From: Arthrobacter sp. NicSoilB8
Lineage (GTDB): Bacteria; Actinomycetota; Actinomycetes; Actinomycetales; Micrococcaceae
Reading direction: 5' to 3'
Length of the DNA stretch: 64,000 nucleotides
Assembly: GCF_019977355.1 (NCBI RefSeq)
Contig: NZ_AP024655.1
Coordinates: forward strand, 2,914,001 to 2,978,000
Below the pieces are notes generated by a model. The model was not told where the DNA came from. It was given only the letters and a program-made list of their open reading frames with translations, and ran no database searches. Numbering within the stretch: the first letter of the stretch is position 1; each line of letters opens with the position of its first letter. A program made the translations under genes and the position numbers. Of the stretch, positions 25,501 through 34,567 are shown piece by piece.

Positions 25501-26268
25501 CGTGGCCGCGGTGAACGCCGGGGCCGCCTGGGCGCCGCTCTTGATGATGACGTCGTCGACATAGCTGTCGCCCATCTGGCTCGCATGTTCGGATCCAAGC
25601 TGCACCCTCGACAAGGTGGTGAATCCGGTGCTGACCTGGTTACTGGAATAGACGAGGACACTGTCAAACCAGACCTGTATCGTTGTCGCGCTCAGATTGG
25701 GGACGATCTGCATGACGACGTGGTGCCAGGAGCCGAGGGGGATGCTGGAGGAGAATAGACGCGTGTAAACGAAGGTGCCGTTTGGTGACGTTACTCGCAG
25801 CCAGAGCTGGCCGTTGCTGTTGTAGCGGTATACGTCGGCGATCCGCGTGGTTCCCGAGAAGAACCGGAAATAGGGTACGTCGCTGCCGGTCAGGCCGGCC
25901 GTGGTGATGTTGAACCAGCCGTCGGCGTAGGCGGACGGGGTTCCTGCCGGCAGGGGGGCCGTGAGGTAGGCGAGGGAGCCGGCGTCGGAGGTTACGTGCA
26001 GGTAGGCGGCACAGCCGCCGGTGTGGGCCAGGGCCGAAGAGATGGTGGCGGTTCCGGTTCCGGAGGTGTTGACGACGAACGGGGCGAGGCTATCTGATTC
26101 GAAGTTGTCGGCCACGACGGTGGCGCCAGGGTACGAGTTGGTCGGTGCGGGCGTGGTGGGCTGGCAGCTCGCGGCGGCTGCCGGTGCGACCACTGCGCGA
26201 AGCATGCCGGTTCCCAGCAGTGGCACCAGAAGCAGGCCGACAAGTCCCAGCCGGGCTAAGAACCGCAT
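22534..26268 (-). CDS. Secreted multidomain phosphoesterase nested in Ig-like repeats
   Basis: 1244 residues from ATG 26268, which has GGGGGA upstream. A signal peptide is followed by a concanavalin/LamG-like domain (~40-250), putative Ig (He_PIG) repeats, an acid phosphatase/phospholipase C-type phosphoesterase domain (~487-733; DHIVILVEENQ, HPSQPNYLALFSGST, WDEND), more Ig repeats, one fibronectin type III domain (~940-1030) and a C-terminal beta domain. The phosphoesterase interrupts the third Ig repeat after LSGTPT and the repeat resumes at GTFTVTATNG. There is no sortase signal or TM anchor, so it is probably released or bound to the wall through its beta domains. It may release phosphate or cleave phospholipids outside the cell. 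Confidence 0.88.
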   Translation of the reverse strand: MRFLARLGLVGLLLVPLLGTGMLRAVVAPAAAASCQPTTPAPTNSYPGATVVADNFESDSLAPFVVNTSGTGTATISSALAHTGGCAAYLHVTSDAGSLAYLTAPLPAGTPSAYADGWFNITTAGLTGSDVPYFRFFSGTTRIADVYRYNSNGQLWLRVTSPNGTFVYTRLFSSSIPLGSWHHVVMQIVPNLSATTIQVWFDSVLVYSSNQVSTGFTTLSRVQLGSEHASQMGDSYVDDVIIKSGAQAAPAFTAATPPTTATVGAPYTYTFAASGNPAPTFRVNSGSLPAGLSLNTTSGVLSGTPTAAGTATFTVAATNGVSPDAVTPSITITVNQAQVAPVFTAATPPTTAAVGAAYTYTFAASGSPAPTFRVNSGSLPAGLSLNATTGILSGTPTTAGTATFTVAATNGVSPDAVTPSITITVDTAQAAPAFTAATPPTTATVGAAYTYTFAASGSPAPTFRVSSGTLPAGLSLNATTGVLSGTPTKVATWDHIVILVEENQKDTSILGNPSAPYLNSLATSGANMTQTFAEAHPSQPNYLALFSGSTQGITDDSYPHSFTTTMLEGQLKTAGKTFTGFAEGQTSGTNYLAYHSPWNNWASIPSSERLDYSAWPTDFTTLPTVSFVVPDSCNSMHDCSIGTGDTWAMNHMDTYLQWAKTHNSLLITTWDENDSSVSPNKIATFFNGANVLPGNYTQTINHYSMLGLIQDAYGLPRNANTLGVAALAAPFSGTFTVTATNGASPDAVTAPITIHVNPAQAAPAFTAATPPTTATVGAPYTYTFAASGNPAPTFRVNSGSLPAGLSLNTTSGVLSGTPTAAGTATFTVAATNGVSPDAVTPSITITVNQAQVAPVFTAATPPTTAAVGAAYTYTFAASGNPAPTFRVNSGALPAGLSLNTTTGILSGTPTAAGTATFTVAATNGVSPDAVTPSITITVNPDTTAPTAPTNLSAVAGSGQIALAWSASTDNVGVTRYNISRNGAPIGTATGTTFADGSVVSGTTYSYTVTAQDAAGNLSAPSNTATATASGVRTITVDRIVTAHQGTNAATVSASGLTTTGSNQLLLAFISSDGPSGGGTESMRSVSGGGLTWTLRRRTNAQAGTAEIWQAVSPAPLANVTITATQNSGTWQSSMTVVAFNNADTTNGATAGASAASGPPSASLTTTRAGSWVWGVGTDWDAPLARTVGPAQTLVDQYLPPAGDTYWVQRQAGLTATSGTVVAINDTAPTTDRWNLALIEIRAAP
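23636..23995 (-). repeat. 360-bp identical direct repeat, copy 1
   Basis: Base for base identical, as read by eye, to 25175-25534. It codes for parts of two adjacent Ig-like repeats on the C-terminal side of the phosphoesterase domain. The offset of 1539 bp equals 513 codons. Confidence 0.9.
25175..25534 (-). repeat. 360-bp identical direct repeat, copy 2
   Basis: Identical partner of 23636-23995, on the N-terminal side of the phosphoesterase domain. Recombination between the copies would delete 513 codons in frame, including the whole catalytic domain. Confidence 0.9.
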
Positions 26269-26283
26269 CAAGTCCCCCTGCAT

Positions 26284-26632
26284 TGATAAGTGCCTGTTAT
26301 GGCTGGCACCGTATGAGCGAAGTCTGTCTTTTGAATCGTGTTCGTGGCTTGGCCGCAGGTGACCCCTCGGGCAGTTGGCTGCCAGCAGGCACTGCGTTGA
26401 AACGGCTGACCGAAATGACGGCTGAGTCCGGAGCCTATAGGCCTGGCGGCCGACGGGTCACCAGTGGACGATACTTGTCTCTTGGGCGAAACCACCCGGG
26501 TTCGCTGGGTCCTAGTGGTGATTCTGGGCGTGAGCTGTAGCAACGGAGCCTGTCGACCTGCATCTGGTTTGGCACAACGGCGGTCCCGTCCGGGAGCCAG
26601 GCCAGCTGGATTGTTTAGTGCATCCGGACCTT
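26284..26632. other. Non-coding divergent promoter region
   Basis: No gene with convincing codon use. It separates the secreted phosphoesterase (minus) from the DUF2087 gene (plus) and contains small hairpins, for example GCGAA-N10-TTCGC near 26485. I see no named riboswitch. Confidence 0.5.
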
Positions 26633-26696
26633 GGCTGGTGTGCCGGGTCTGCGTCGGCGAGACGGTGCAGGTCACCAGCCTGCCGCCCGCAGACCC
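26633..26696 (+). ncRNA. Candidate pseudoknot RNA upstream of DUF2087 gene
   Basis: Two strong inverted repeats are interleaved: GGCTGGTG (26633-26640) with CACCAGCC (26673-26680), and GGGTCTGCG (26645-26653) with CGCAGACCC (26688-26696). The order A-B-A'-B' gives either an H-type pseudoknot with 8-bp and 9-bp stems or two exclusive hairpins. It lies ~95 bases before GTG 26792. Its function and even its transcription are inferred. Confidence 0.45.
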
Positions 26697-26791
26697 TGTC
26701 CGTCACACGCGCGCAGGACTACGATTTTCCCTGGTGACCAACCACACGGTGACCAGCGCAGGCGTGGCCGACGCAGAGTGAGGAAAACGCT

Positions 26792-27316
26792 GTGACCGCA
26801 GGGACGAGACTGAGCGGACCGCACTGGCGAAGAGTGGTGGCCACCCTCGCCAACAACGACGCCCGGACCGCCTACGCGCAAATAGTGCTCGGCGCCAAGC
26901 TCCCCGACGTGGCTGCTGATCTGAATGACCGACGGCGAAACCGGGCCATCGCCGCCCTGCTTGAGTCAGGGCTTGTCGAACGGAATGCTGGTAACGAACT
27001 GGAGGCGTCTGAGGCGATCTTCCGCAACCTGCTCATGCAGCAACCACGGCGACAGGCGCAGACCGGATTGGCTCGCTTCATGCGCCTGGGCAGGATCGAG
27101 AGGTATCCAGCCAACATGGACGAACGGCGGGAACTTCTGGCCTGGATTGTCAGCCAAGCCATCGAGCCTGGCGAATACCTAACGGAAAAGCAGGTCAATC
27201 AACGGCTCCTCAGTTATACCGATGATGTCGTTCTGCTGCGCCGCTACATGATCGACTTCGGACTACTGGAACGGACGCCCTCCGGATCCGCCTACTCCCG
27301 GCACGACGAAACGTAA
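26792..27316 (+). CDS. DUF2087 domain-containing protein
   Basis: 174 residues from GTG 26792 with GAGGAAA upstream. The N-terminal half (HWRRVVATLANNDARTAYAQ and a stretch like a winged helix) is followed by the DUF2087 signature: FMRLGRIERYPANMDERREL, then LLAWIVSQAIEPGEYLTEKQ, VNQRLLSYTDDVVLLRRYMI and DFGLLERTPSGSAYSR. This C-terminal domain is common in small bacterial regulators fused to winged-helix domains; a nucleic-acid-binding role is inferred. Upstream are a candidate pseudoknot RNA and a GGTGACCA direct repeat (26733 and 26748), either of which could be a regulatory site. No operon partner is visible. Confidence 0.82.
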   Translation: MTAGTRLSGPHWRRVVATLANNDARTAYAQIVLGAKLPDVAADLNDRRRNRAIAALLESGLVERNAGNELEASEAIFRNLLMQQPRRQAQTGLARFMRLGRIERYPANMDERRELLAWIVSQAIEPGEYLTEKQVNQRLLSYTDDVVLLRRYMIDFGLLERTPSGSAYSRHDET

Positions 27317-27631
27317 GAAGGAGAAGAAGGACTGTAGACACCTGGTCCCCTGCATCCCGGTACACCCGGACAGACCTGGAGTCTCGGTCGCCCGGATTTC
27401 TCCGTCAGTCTGTCAACGGGTTTTCACTATCCGTCCCATTCCCGCCAGGCTCACTACCCGGCAGAGAAGGCTAGCCGCTGCCCCGGCACAGGACCCGGAT
27501 ACCGGGTCCCAGGCGCTACGGCGATCCGCCAATACCCGGCGATTGCGGCCCGGTCGCTGTCAGCACGGTCGTAGGCTACTTTGGAGACCGGACACTAGCG
27601 GCCTGGCCTCAGGCCCCGAAAGAAGGACTGA
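27317..27631. other. Intergenic region with an 8-bp-arm hairpin
   Basis: 315 bases with no gene. The inverted repeat GGACCCGG-ATA-CCGGGTCC at 27491-27509 is perfect but has a three-base loop and no T-run. A purine-rich tract just after the DUF2087 stop holds no start codon of note. Confidence 0.5.
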
Positions 27632-29245
27632 GTGGACACTGATGCTGGTACGTGGTTTCTGAGTCGCGCTGAGCGGGGGAATCTGGCAACAGACGTACAC
27701 GCGGGCGGTGCCGGATCGCCGTCGTGGTCGGAGGGCAATCTGGTGAGGCCTCTGATTCATGGAGCGACCTACTTCGCCCGGCTGCATGAGGAGTTGACGG
27801 CTCTGCAGGCGGGAGACCGCGTGTGGTTCACCGACTGGCGTGGCGACGCCGACGAGCGGCTGCTGGCGGACGGACCGTCGATCGGCGACGTGCTCGCGGC
27901 GTTGGCCCGGGCGGGAGTGGAAGTGCGGGGCCTTGTCTGGAGATCCCACGGAGAGCGCGTATCGTCCCCAATCAGCAACCGATCCAATGAGCTCCTAAGC
28001 CGTCAGGTCAACGACGCCGGCGGAGAGGTGCTGCTGGATCAGCGTGTACGCCTGTTCGGCTCCCATCACCAAAAACTCTTCGTCATCCGCCGCCGTGACG
28101 ATCCGTCACGGGACGTCGCGTTCGTTGGCGGAATCGACCTTTCGCACAGCCGTCGAGACGACGCCGACCACGCGGGAGACCCGCAGCCGGTGACCATGGA
28201 TTCCCGGTACGGGAAACGACCCCCCTGGCACGATGCCGCCCTCGAACTACGCGGCCCCGTGGTGGGAGATGTGCTGGCAGTGTTCGCTGAACGATGGAAC
28301 GACCCCCATCCCTTGGACCGCCACACCCCCTACCGGATGCTTCTGCAACGTTTGGCCCGTATGCCCCGTCACCCCGAACCGCTCCCGGCCACTGCACCGC
28401 CGCCGCCACCTGCTGGCCCTCATGCCGTGCAACTGCTGCGCACCTATGGCGTGAAACGTCCCCCGTTCCCGTTCGCGCCTGTTGGGGAGCGCAGCATCGC
28501 CCGCGCCTACGCGAAGGCCTTCGCCCGCGCCCGCTCGCTGATCTACGTCGAAGATCAGTACCTGTGGTCGACAGAGGTCGCAGCCGGAATCGCTGAGGCC
28601 CTCGAAAGGAGTCCAAAATTGAGGGTGATTGCCGTCGTGCCCCGTTACCCCGACTCGGATGGGCCTCTCGCAGGGCCGCCGAGCCGAATCGGGCAACTGC
28701 GTGCCATCAGAATGCTGCACCGGGTCGCGCCCGGCAGGGTCGGCGTGTTTGACCTGGAGAACCGCTGGGGAACTCCGATCTACGTCCACGCCAAAATCTG
28801 CATCATCGATGACACCTGGTTTACCTGCGGCTCAGACAACTTCAACCGCCGATCCTGGACCACCGACAGCGAGCTCACCTGCGCCGTATTCGACACGACT
28901 GCGGACAACCGGGAAGCGCCCGGCACAGACAGCGGCCACGACACCTCCCGGCCGTTGGCCCGTGGGCTCCGGCTCCAACTCTGGGCCGAACACCTGGGCC
29001 TGGACCAGAACGATCCCCAGTTCCACGACCCGACGGCCGGGCTCGAACTTTGGAACGCGACCGCAGATGCTCTCGACCGCTGGCATGAAGCTGGCCGCCG
29101 CTCGCCCCGACCCGCCGGACACGTACGTCATCACACTCCAGAGCCAGTGTCGCCCCGCCAGCGTCTCTGGGCGGATCCAATGAGCCGCCTTGTCATGGAC
29201 CCGGACGGCCGCCCCCGCCGGCTGCGCGGCACGACCCGGTTCTAG
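27632..29245 (+). CDS. Phospholipase D family protein with two HKD motifs
   Basis: 537 residues from GTG 27632 with GAAGGA upstream. Two catalytic half-sites are present: HHQKLFVI with His146/Lys148 and VHAKICIIDD with His386/Lys388, each followed by the usual Gly-Gly or GSDN segment (FVGGIDLSHSR and CGSDNFNRRSW). There is no signal peptide. Known members include cytosolic cardiolipin synthase-like and PLD-like enzymes acting on phosphodiesters; the VEDQYLWS segment and order match bacterial PLD-like proteins rather than nucleases (Nuc). It stands alone, before the convergent cysteine hydrolase. Substrate uncertain. Confidence 0.9.
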   Translation: MDTDAGTWFLSRAERGNLATDVHAGGAGSPSWSEGNLVRPLIHGATYFARLHEELTALQAGDRVWFTDWRGDADERLLADGPSIGDVLAALARAGVEVRGLVWRSHGERVSSPISNRSNELLSRQVNDAGGEVLLDQRVRLFGSHHQKLFVIRRRDDPSRDVAFVGGIDLSHSRRDDADHAGDPQPVTMDSRYGKRPPWHDAALELRGPVVGDVLAVFAERWNDPHPLDRHTPYRMLLQRLARMPRHPEPLPATAPPPPPAGPHAVQLLRTYGVKRPPFPFAPVGERSIARAYAKAFARARSLIYVEDQYLWSTEVAAGIAEALERSPKLRVIAVVPRYPDSDGPLAGPPSRIGQLRAIRMLHRVAPGRVGVFDLENRWGTPIYVHAKICIIDDTWFTCGSDNFNRRSWTTDSELTCAVFDTTADNREAPGTDSGHDTSRPLARGLRLQLWAEHLGLDQNDPQFHDPTAGLELWNATADALDRWHEAGRRSPRPAGHVRHHTPEPVSPRQRLWADPMSRLVMDPDGRPRRLRGTTRF

Positions 29246-29303
29246 GCATGCAAATCCGGTGCAAGGAGGGCCGGACGGTGCGGCCTTTGCTTCTTCTGGA
29301 AAC

Positions 29304-29909
29304 TTAGGACAGTCGGCTGGAGAATTCCTCGGCAGTCATCGGGGTGGAGAACATCGGGTAGTCGTATGCGATTGCGTTGTCGTGTTCCTCAACAGATGTT
29401 GCAGCGACACAGTCGCTCAGTGTCACCACCTGGTACCCGTTCTCGTAGCCACTGCGCATGGTTGATTCAACGCAGCAGTTGGTCAAGAACCCGCCCAGGG
29501 CGATGGTGGTGATGCCTTTGCTGCGCAGGATGAAGTCCAGATTTGTGCTGGCGAAGGTGTCCAGACCCCTTTTGCCTTCGATGACGATGTCGCCCTCTGC
29601 CGGCGCCAACTCGTCGATGATGGCCGCACCCCAGGTTCCCTTGACGAACACGCCACCGTCCACGACCCCCTTGAGGATCCCGTACGGGTGCTTGCCGAGC
29701 TCGTTGTAGCCCTCGGCAAACGTGATGGGGGCGTGCATTACCGTAACCCCCGCTGCGCGGGCCGCCTCGACAACGCGAGCCGTGTTGGCGAGCATGTCGG
29801 TCTTTTCCATGACCGGTCGAACAGCGTCATGTAAGCCGCCGCCCTCGGACGTGAAGTCGTTCTGGTATTCGATAAGTACAACGGCTGTGGTGTTCGGATC
29901 GAACTTCAA
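29304..29909 (-). CDS. Isochorismatase-like cysteine hydrolase
   Basis: 201 residues from TTG 29909, chosen because AGGAGG lies directly upstream and family homology begins at once (FDPNTTAVVLIEYQNDF). The Asp of EYQNDF, a Lys in the IEGKRGLDTF region and the nucleophile Cys in FLTNCCVESTMR form the typical triad. It ends ATAYDYPMF-like (AIAYDYPMFSTPMTAEEF), as in cysteine hydrolases of amidase type. These enzymes hydrolyse amides such as nicotinamide, N-carbamoylsarcosine or ureidoacrylate; the substrate cannot be set from sequence. Single gene, downstream of nothing obvious, convergent to the phospholipase D gene. Confidence 0.88.
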   Translation of the reverse strand: MKFDPNTTAVVLIEYQNDFTSEGGGLHDAVRPVMEKTDMLANTARVVEAARAAGVTVMHAPITFAEGYNELGKHPYGILKGVVDGGVFVKGTWGAAIIDELAPAEGDIVIEGKRGLDTFASTNLDFILRSKGITTIALGGFLTNCCVESTMRSGYENGYQVVTLSDCVAATSVEEHDNAIAYDYPMFSTPMTAEEFSSRLS

Positions 29910-30224
29910 GGCATCCTCCTGGTAGGCGGTGAACCGCCCGCAGCAGTGCAGACGGTCGAGGTCAGAGTAGTCGCCACCCCGGAACAGGACAAGGGCCCCG
30001 TCCCCGCCGGGCGAAGAATCGCACCCCGAAATCCGTCCCCGGGCGCTTCCCGGGACCACTCCCACCGGCGTGTTGCTGTCCAAACGGCTGTGACCAAGGT
30101 GGGCTAGCTACGGGAAGAACACGCACGACGGGTCCGTGGTCGCCGTAAGACCCGTCGCGTAAAAGTCCGCTGACACCAATACCTTGCGCGATCATCCCGC
30201 GAGCTGGTGAAAGCTTGCAAAGCA
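29910..30224. other. Leader region of the cysteine hydrolase
   Basis: No gene. A 9-bp inverted repeat (CGACGGGTC 30126-30134 with GACCCGTCG 30149-30157) could be an operator or RNA hairpin. Confidence 0.4.
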
Positions 30225-30264
30225 AAAGCGGGCCCTGCACGATTCACCGTGCAGGGCCCGCTTT
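30225..30264 (-). terminator. Rho-independent terminator of nrdHIEF
   Basis: Perfect 16-bp stem (30225-30240 with 30249-30264) with an eight-base loop, followed on the minus strand by TTTTGCTTTG. It lies 73 bases after the nrdF stop. Confidence 0.85.
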
Positions 30265-30336
30265 GATGGCAGCTACTTGGAAGATGACTTCCAGCTGGCT
30301 AGGCCGACATCTCGCAGAAGAAGAAGCAGCAGCAGC

Positions 30337-31338
<1,002 letters not shown>

Positions 31339-31349
31339 TTAGTTAAAGC

Positions 31350-31381
31350 GTACGACGGCGGGCGGCCACCCGCCGTCGTAC
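31350..31381 (-). other. Intercistronic hairpin between nrdE and nrdF
   Basis: Perfect 13-bp inverted repeat (31350-31362 with 31369-31381) with a six-base loop. No T-run follows on the minus strand, so it is more likely an mRNA processing or stabilising element than a terminator. It could set the NrdE to NrdF ratio. Confidence 0.6.
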
Positions 31382-31409
31382 TCGGCAAAAATCAACCTAA
31401 ATCAGTTGA

Positions 31410-33641
31410 TCACAACATGCAGCTGACGCAGCCCTCCACCTCGGTCCCTTCCAGCGCGAGCTGGCGGAGACGGATGTAGTAGATGGTCTTGATGCCCTTC
31501 TTCCAGGCGTAGATCTGGGCCTTGTTGATGTCGCGCGTGGTGGCGGTGTCCTTGAAGAACAGCGTCAGGGACAGGCCCTGGTCCACGTGCTGCGTGGCTG
31601 CGGCGTAGGTGTCGATGACCTTCTCGTAGCCGATTTCGTACGCGTCCTGGTAGTACTCCAGGTTGTCGTTGGTCAGGTACGGTGCCGGGTAGTACACGCG
31701 GCCCAGCTTGCCTTCCTTGCGGATCTCGATCTTGGACGCCACCGGGTGGATTGAGGAGGTGGAGTTGTTGATGTAGGAGATCGAACCGGTGGGCGGGACA
31801 GCCTGCAGGTTCTGGTTGTAGATGCCGTGCTCCATGACGGAGGCCTTCAGCTCGCGCCAGTCATCCTGCGTGGGGATGTGGATGTTCTTGAACAGCTCCG
31901 CGACCTTCTCGGTCTGCGGGACCCATTCCTGCTCGGTGTACTTGTCGAAGAACTCGCCGGAGGCGTACTTGGACTTCTCGAAGCCGCCGAAGGTCTGGCC
32001 GGTCTGGATGGCCAGCAGGTTGGAGGCGCGGACAGCGTGGAACACCACCGAGTAGAAGTAGATGTTCGTGAAGTCCAGGCCCTCTTCGGAGCCGTAGTGG
32101 ACCCGCTCGCGGGCCAGGTAGCCGTGCAGGTTCATCTGGCCGAGGCCGATCGCGTGGCTCTGGTCGTTGCCGCGGGCGATCGAGGGTACCGAGGTGATGT
32201 TGGACATGTCCGAGACGGCCGAGAGGGACCGGATGGCCGTCTCGATGGTCAGGCCGAAGTCCGGCGAGTCCATGGTCTTGGCGATGTTCAGCGAACCCAG
32301 GTTGCAGGAGATGTCCTTGCCGGTCTGGTCGTAGGACAGGTCATCGTGGTACGTCGTGGGCTGCGAGACCTGGAGGATCTCGGAGCACAGGTTGGACATG
32401 ATGATCTTGCCGTCGATCGGGTTTTCCCGGTTCACGGTGTCCTCGAACATGATGTACGGGTAACCGGATTCGAACTGGATCTCGGCGAGGGTCTGGAAGA
32501 ACTCGCGCGCCTTGATCTTGGTCTTCTTGATCCGGGAATCGTCCACCATCTCGTAGTACTTCTCGGTGACCGAGACGTCGGAGAACGGCATGCCGTAGAC
32601 CTTTTCGACGTCGTACGGGGAGAACAGGTACATGTCCTCGTCCCGCTTGGCGAGCTCGAAGGTGATGTCCGGGATGACGACGCCGAGCGAGAGGGTCTTG
32701 ATGCGGATCTTCTCGTCCGCGTTCTCGCGCTTGGTGTCCAGGAAGCGGTAGATGTCCGGGTGGTGCGCGTGCAGGTACACCGCGCCGGCACCCTGGCGGG
32801 CACCGAGCTGGTTGGCGTAGGAGAAGCTGTCCTCGAGGAGCTTCATCACGGGGATGACGCCGGAGGACTGGTTCTCGATCTGCTTGATCGGCGCGCCGAC
32901 CTCACGGATGTTGGTCAGCGCGAAGGCCACGCCGCCGCCGCGCTTGGACAGCTGCAGGGCGGAGTTGATGGACCGGCCGATCGACTCCATGTTGTCCTCG
33001 ATGCGGAGCAGGAAGCAGGAGACCAGCTCGCCGCGCTGCTTCTTGCCGGCGTTCAGGAACGTCGGGGTGGCCGGCTGGAAGCGGCCCTCGATGATCTCGT
33101 CCACCATCTGGGTGGCGAGCTTCTCGTCGCCGCGGGCCAGGTGCAGGGCCACCATGCAGACGCGGTCCTCGTAGCGTTCCAGGAAGCGCTTTCCGTCGAA
33201 CGTCTTCAGCGTGTAGGAGGTGTAGAACTTGAACGCGCCCAGGAAGGTCTCGAAGCGGAACTTCTTCTTGTACGCGCGGTTGTAGAGCTCGCGGATGAAG
33301 TTCATCGTGTACTGGTCGAGGGTTTCGCGCTCGTAGTACTCGTTTTTGACGAGGTAGTCGAGCTTTTCCTCGAGGTCGTGGAAGAACACGGTGTTGTTGT
33401 TCACGTGCTGCAGGAAGTACTGGTGCGCGGCCTCGCGGTCGGCCTCGAACTGGATCTCTCCGTTGGGGCCGTAAAGGTTCAGCATGGCGTTCAGCTCGTG
33501 GTAGCCCAGGCCCTTGTACGCGGCTGGCATCTCGTGCTTCTTCTGTTCCTGCTTCTCAACGGCGACGGCGGTGCCGGTGCTGGTGCCGTTGGGCAGGCCT
33601 GCGCCCTCTGTTACTGCTGTGTCTGCGACAGTCGTGTCCAA
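31410..33641 (-). CDS. nrdE: Class Ib ribonucleotide reductase, alpha subunit
   Basis: 743 residues from TTG 33641. It reduces nucleoside diphosphates to deoxy forms. Motifs: [20 protein letters not shown] (active-site Cys), [12 protein letters not shown] with the Asn-Cys-Glu catalytic set, [20 protein letters not shown], and the C-terminal redox pair in EGCVSCML. There is no N-terminal ATP-cone, as expected for class Ib. I chose TTG 33641 because it has GGAAGAG upstream and the 37 residues before the alternative ATG 33530 show strong GC-rich third-codon positions once past nrdI; starting at 33530 gives ~706 residues, closer to textbook NrdE. With the TTG it overlaps nrdI by 31 bases. Confidence 0.95.
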   Translation of the reverse strand: MDTTVADTAVTEGAGLPNGTSTGTAVAVEKQEQKKHEMPAAYKGLGYHELNAMLNLYGPNGEIQFEADREAAHQYFLQHVNNNTVFFHDLEEKLDYLVKNEYYERETLDQYTMNFIRELYNRAYKKKFRFETFLGAFKFYTSYTLKTFDGKRFLERYEDRVCMVALHLARGDEKLATQMVDEIIEGRFQPATPTFLNAGKKQRGELVSCFLLRIEDNMESIGRSINSALQLSKRGGGVAFALTNIREVGAPIKQIENQSSGVIPVMKLLEDSFSYANQLGARQGAGAVYLHAHHPDIYRFLDTKRENADEKIRIKTLSLGVVIPDITFELAKRDEDMYLFSPYDVEKVYGMPFSDVSVTEKYYEMVDDSRIKKTKIKAREFFQTLAEIQFESGYPYIMFEDTVNRENPIDGKIIMSNLCSEILQVSQPTTYHDDLSYDQTGKDISCNLGSLNIAKTMDSPDFGLTIETAIRSLSAVSDMSNITSVPSIARGNDQSHAIGLGQMNLHGYLARERVHYGSEEGLDFTNIYFYSVVFHAVRASNLLAIQTGQTFGGFEKSKYASGEFFDKYTEQEWVPQTEKVAELFKNIHIPTQDDWRELKASVMEHGIYNQNLQAVPPTGSISYINNSTSSIHPVASKIEIRKEGKLGRVYYPAPYLTNDNLEYYQDAYEIGYEKVIDTYAAATQHVDQGLSLTLFFKDTATTRDINKAQIYAWKKGIKTIYYIRLRQLALEGTEVEGCVSCML

Positions 33642-34108
33642 AACTCTTCCAATCCTTGTTGTACGCGGTTGACGTCTTCCGGCGTCCCCATGAGTTCGAA
33701 GCGATATAGGTGCGGGACCTTGCACTTGGCGGCGATGATGTCCCCGGCCATGCAGTAGTTGTCCCCGAAATTGGTGTTCCCTGCGCCGATCACTCCGCGG
33801 ATCAGCTTCCGGTTGCCCGGGTCATTCAAAAACCTGATGACCTGCTTTGGAACAGATCCCTCTCCCCCGGTCCCGCCGTAGGTCGGCACCACCAGCACGT
33901 ACGGCTCCCGGGCCGCCAGCGGAGCGTCCCTCGGGTAGAGGGGGATCCTGGCGGCGTCGACGCCCAGCTTCGCCACGAAGCGCGCGGTGTTTTCGGAAGT
34001 GGAGGAAAAGTAGATGAGGCTGCAGTGGGTTAGTTCGGGAGCCGCTGTGCTGACCGCTTCCCCGCTGTCAGCCGTGGTAGCTACCCGATCATCAGTTGTT
34101 ACAACCAT
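33611..34108 (-). CDS. nrdI: Flavodoxin-like protein NrdI
   Basis: 165 residues from ATG 34108, which has GAGGTGAG upstream; a GTG at 34117 is less likely. FMN-binding segments [21 protein letters not shown] and [18 protein letters not shown] are all present. NrdI supplies the oxidant that assembles the dimanganese-tyrosyl radical in NrdF. About 30 N-terminal residues before the first strand are longer than in many NrdI proteins. It lies between nrdH (54 bases upstream) and nrdE. Confidence 0.95.
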   Translation of the reverse strand: MVVTTDDRVATTADSGEAVSTAAPELTHCSLIYFSSTSENTARFVAKLGVDAARIPLYPRDAPLAAREPYVLVVPTYGGTGGEGSVPKQVIRFLNDPGNRKLIRGVIGAGNTNFGDNYCMAGDIIAAKCKVPHLYRFELMGTPEDVNRVQQGLEEFWTRLSQTQQ

Positions 34109-34162
34109 GGGACTCACCTCATCTACCGTGGAATTTTGCCCGGTAGCGGCGTCCGGAGCGTT

Positions 34163-34402
34163 TCAGGCTACAGCGAATGCCTGCGCCAGTTCTTCAATCT
34201 TGTCCGGACGGAAACCGGACCAGTGATCCTGGTCCGTGACGACGACCGGGGCCTGCATGTAGCCCAGGGACTTCAGGCGCTCAAGGGCCTCCGCATCCTG
34301 GGAGATATCGACGCTCTGGTAGGCGATGCCCTTCTTGTCCAGAGCGCGGTAGGTCGCGTTGCACTGAACGCAGGCCGGCTTCGTGTAAACCGTAACGGTC
34401 AT
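34163..34402 (-). CDS. nrdH: Glutaredoxin-like electron donor NrdH
   Basis: 79 residues, normal length. Thioredoxin-like fold with redox motif CVQC (Cys11/Cys14) after VTVYTKPA, then the cis-Pro segment MQAPVVV and the C-terminal WSGFRPDKI typical of NrdH. It reduces NrdE, taking electrons from thioredoxin reductase. First gene of nrdHIEF; two NrdR-box-like sites lie ~90-135 bases upstream, so the operon is probably repressed by NrdR when dATP is high. Confidence 0.96.
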   Translation of the reverse strand: MTVTVYTKPACVQCNATYRALDKKGIAYQSVDISQDAEALERLKSLGYMQAPVVVTDQDHWSGFRPDKIEELAQAFAVA

Positions 34403-34490
34403 GGTCCTGTCCCCTTAGTTGAAAGTCTTCTTCGGAGCGCTTCCCCGGCTCCGACCGTCCCGCGTGATGCTCTGCTGGAACTGTAAGTCG

Positions 34491-34506
34491 ATACTACATG
34501 TAGTGC
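34491..34506 (-). promoter_or_regulatory. NrdR-box-like site 1
   Basis: A perfect 12-bp palindrome ACTACATGTAGT (34493-34504) fits the NrdR-box pattern CwAnATnTwG. It lies ~90 bases before nrdH. Confidence 0.7.
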
Positions 34507-34522
34507 AAGAGCCTCACGTGGA

Positions 34523-34538
34523 CCCCAAGATGATGTAT
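34523..34538 (-). promoter_or_regulatory. NrdR-box-like site 2
   Basis: CCCCAAGATGATGTAT matches most conserved NrdR-box positions. Its centre is 32 bp, about three helical turns, from site 1, the spacing known for paired NrdR boxes. Confidence 0.6.
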
Positions 34539-34567
34539 TACAAGTATGTCATTTAACCCACCGTTAA

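Noticed and set aside
27491..27509. Terminator in front of the phospholipase D gene
   Set aside because: Perfect stem but three-base loop and no T-run; kept only as a hairpin in the intergenic entry.
31827..33758. Long open frame on the plus strand opposite nrdE
   Set aside because: It is the antisense shadow of a confident gene in GC-rich DNA; its protein is a Val/Leu/Gly/Glu-rich mix with no domain.
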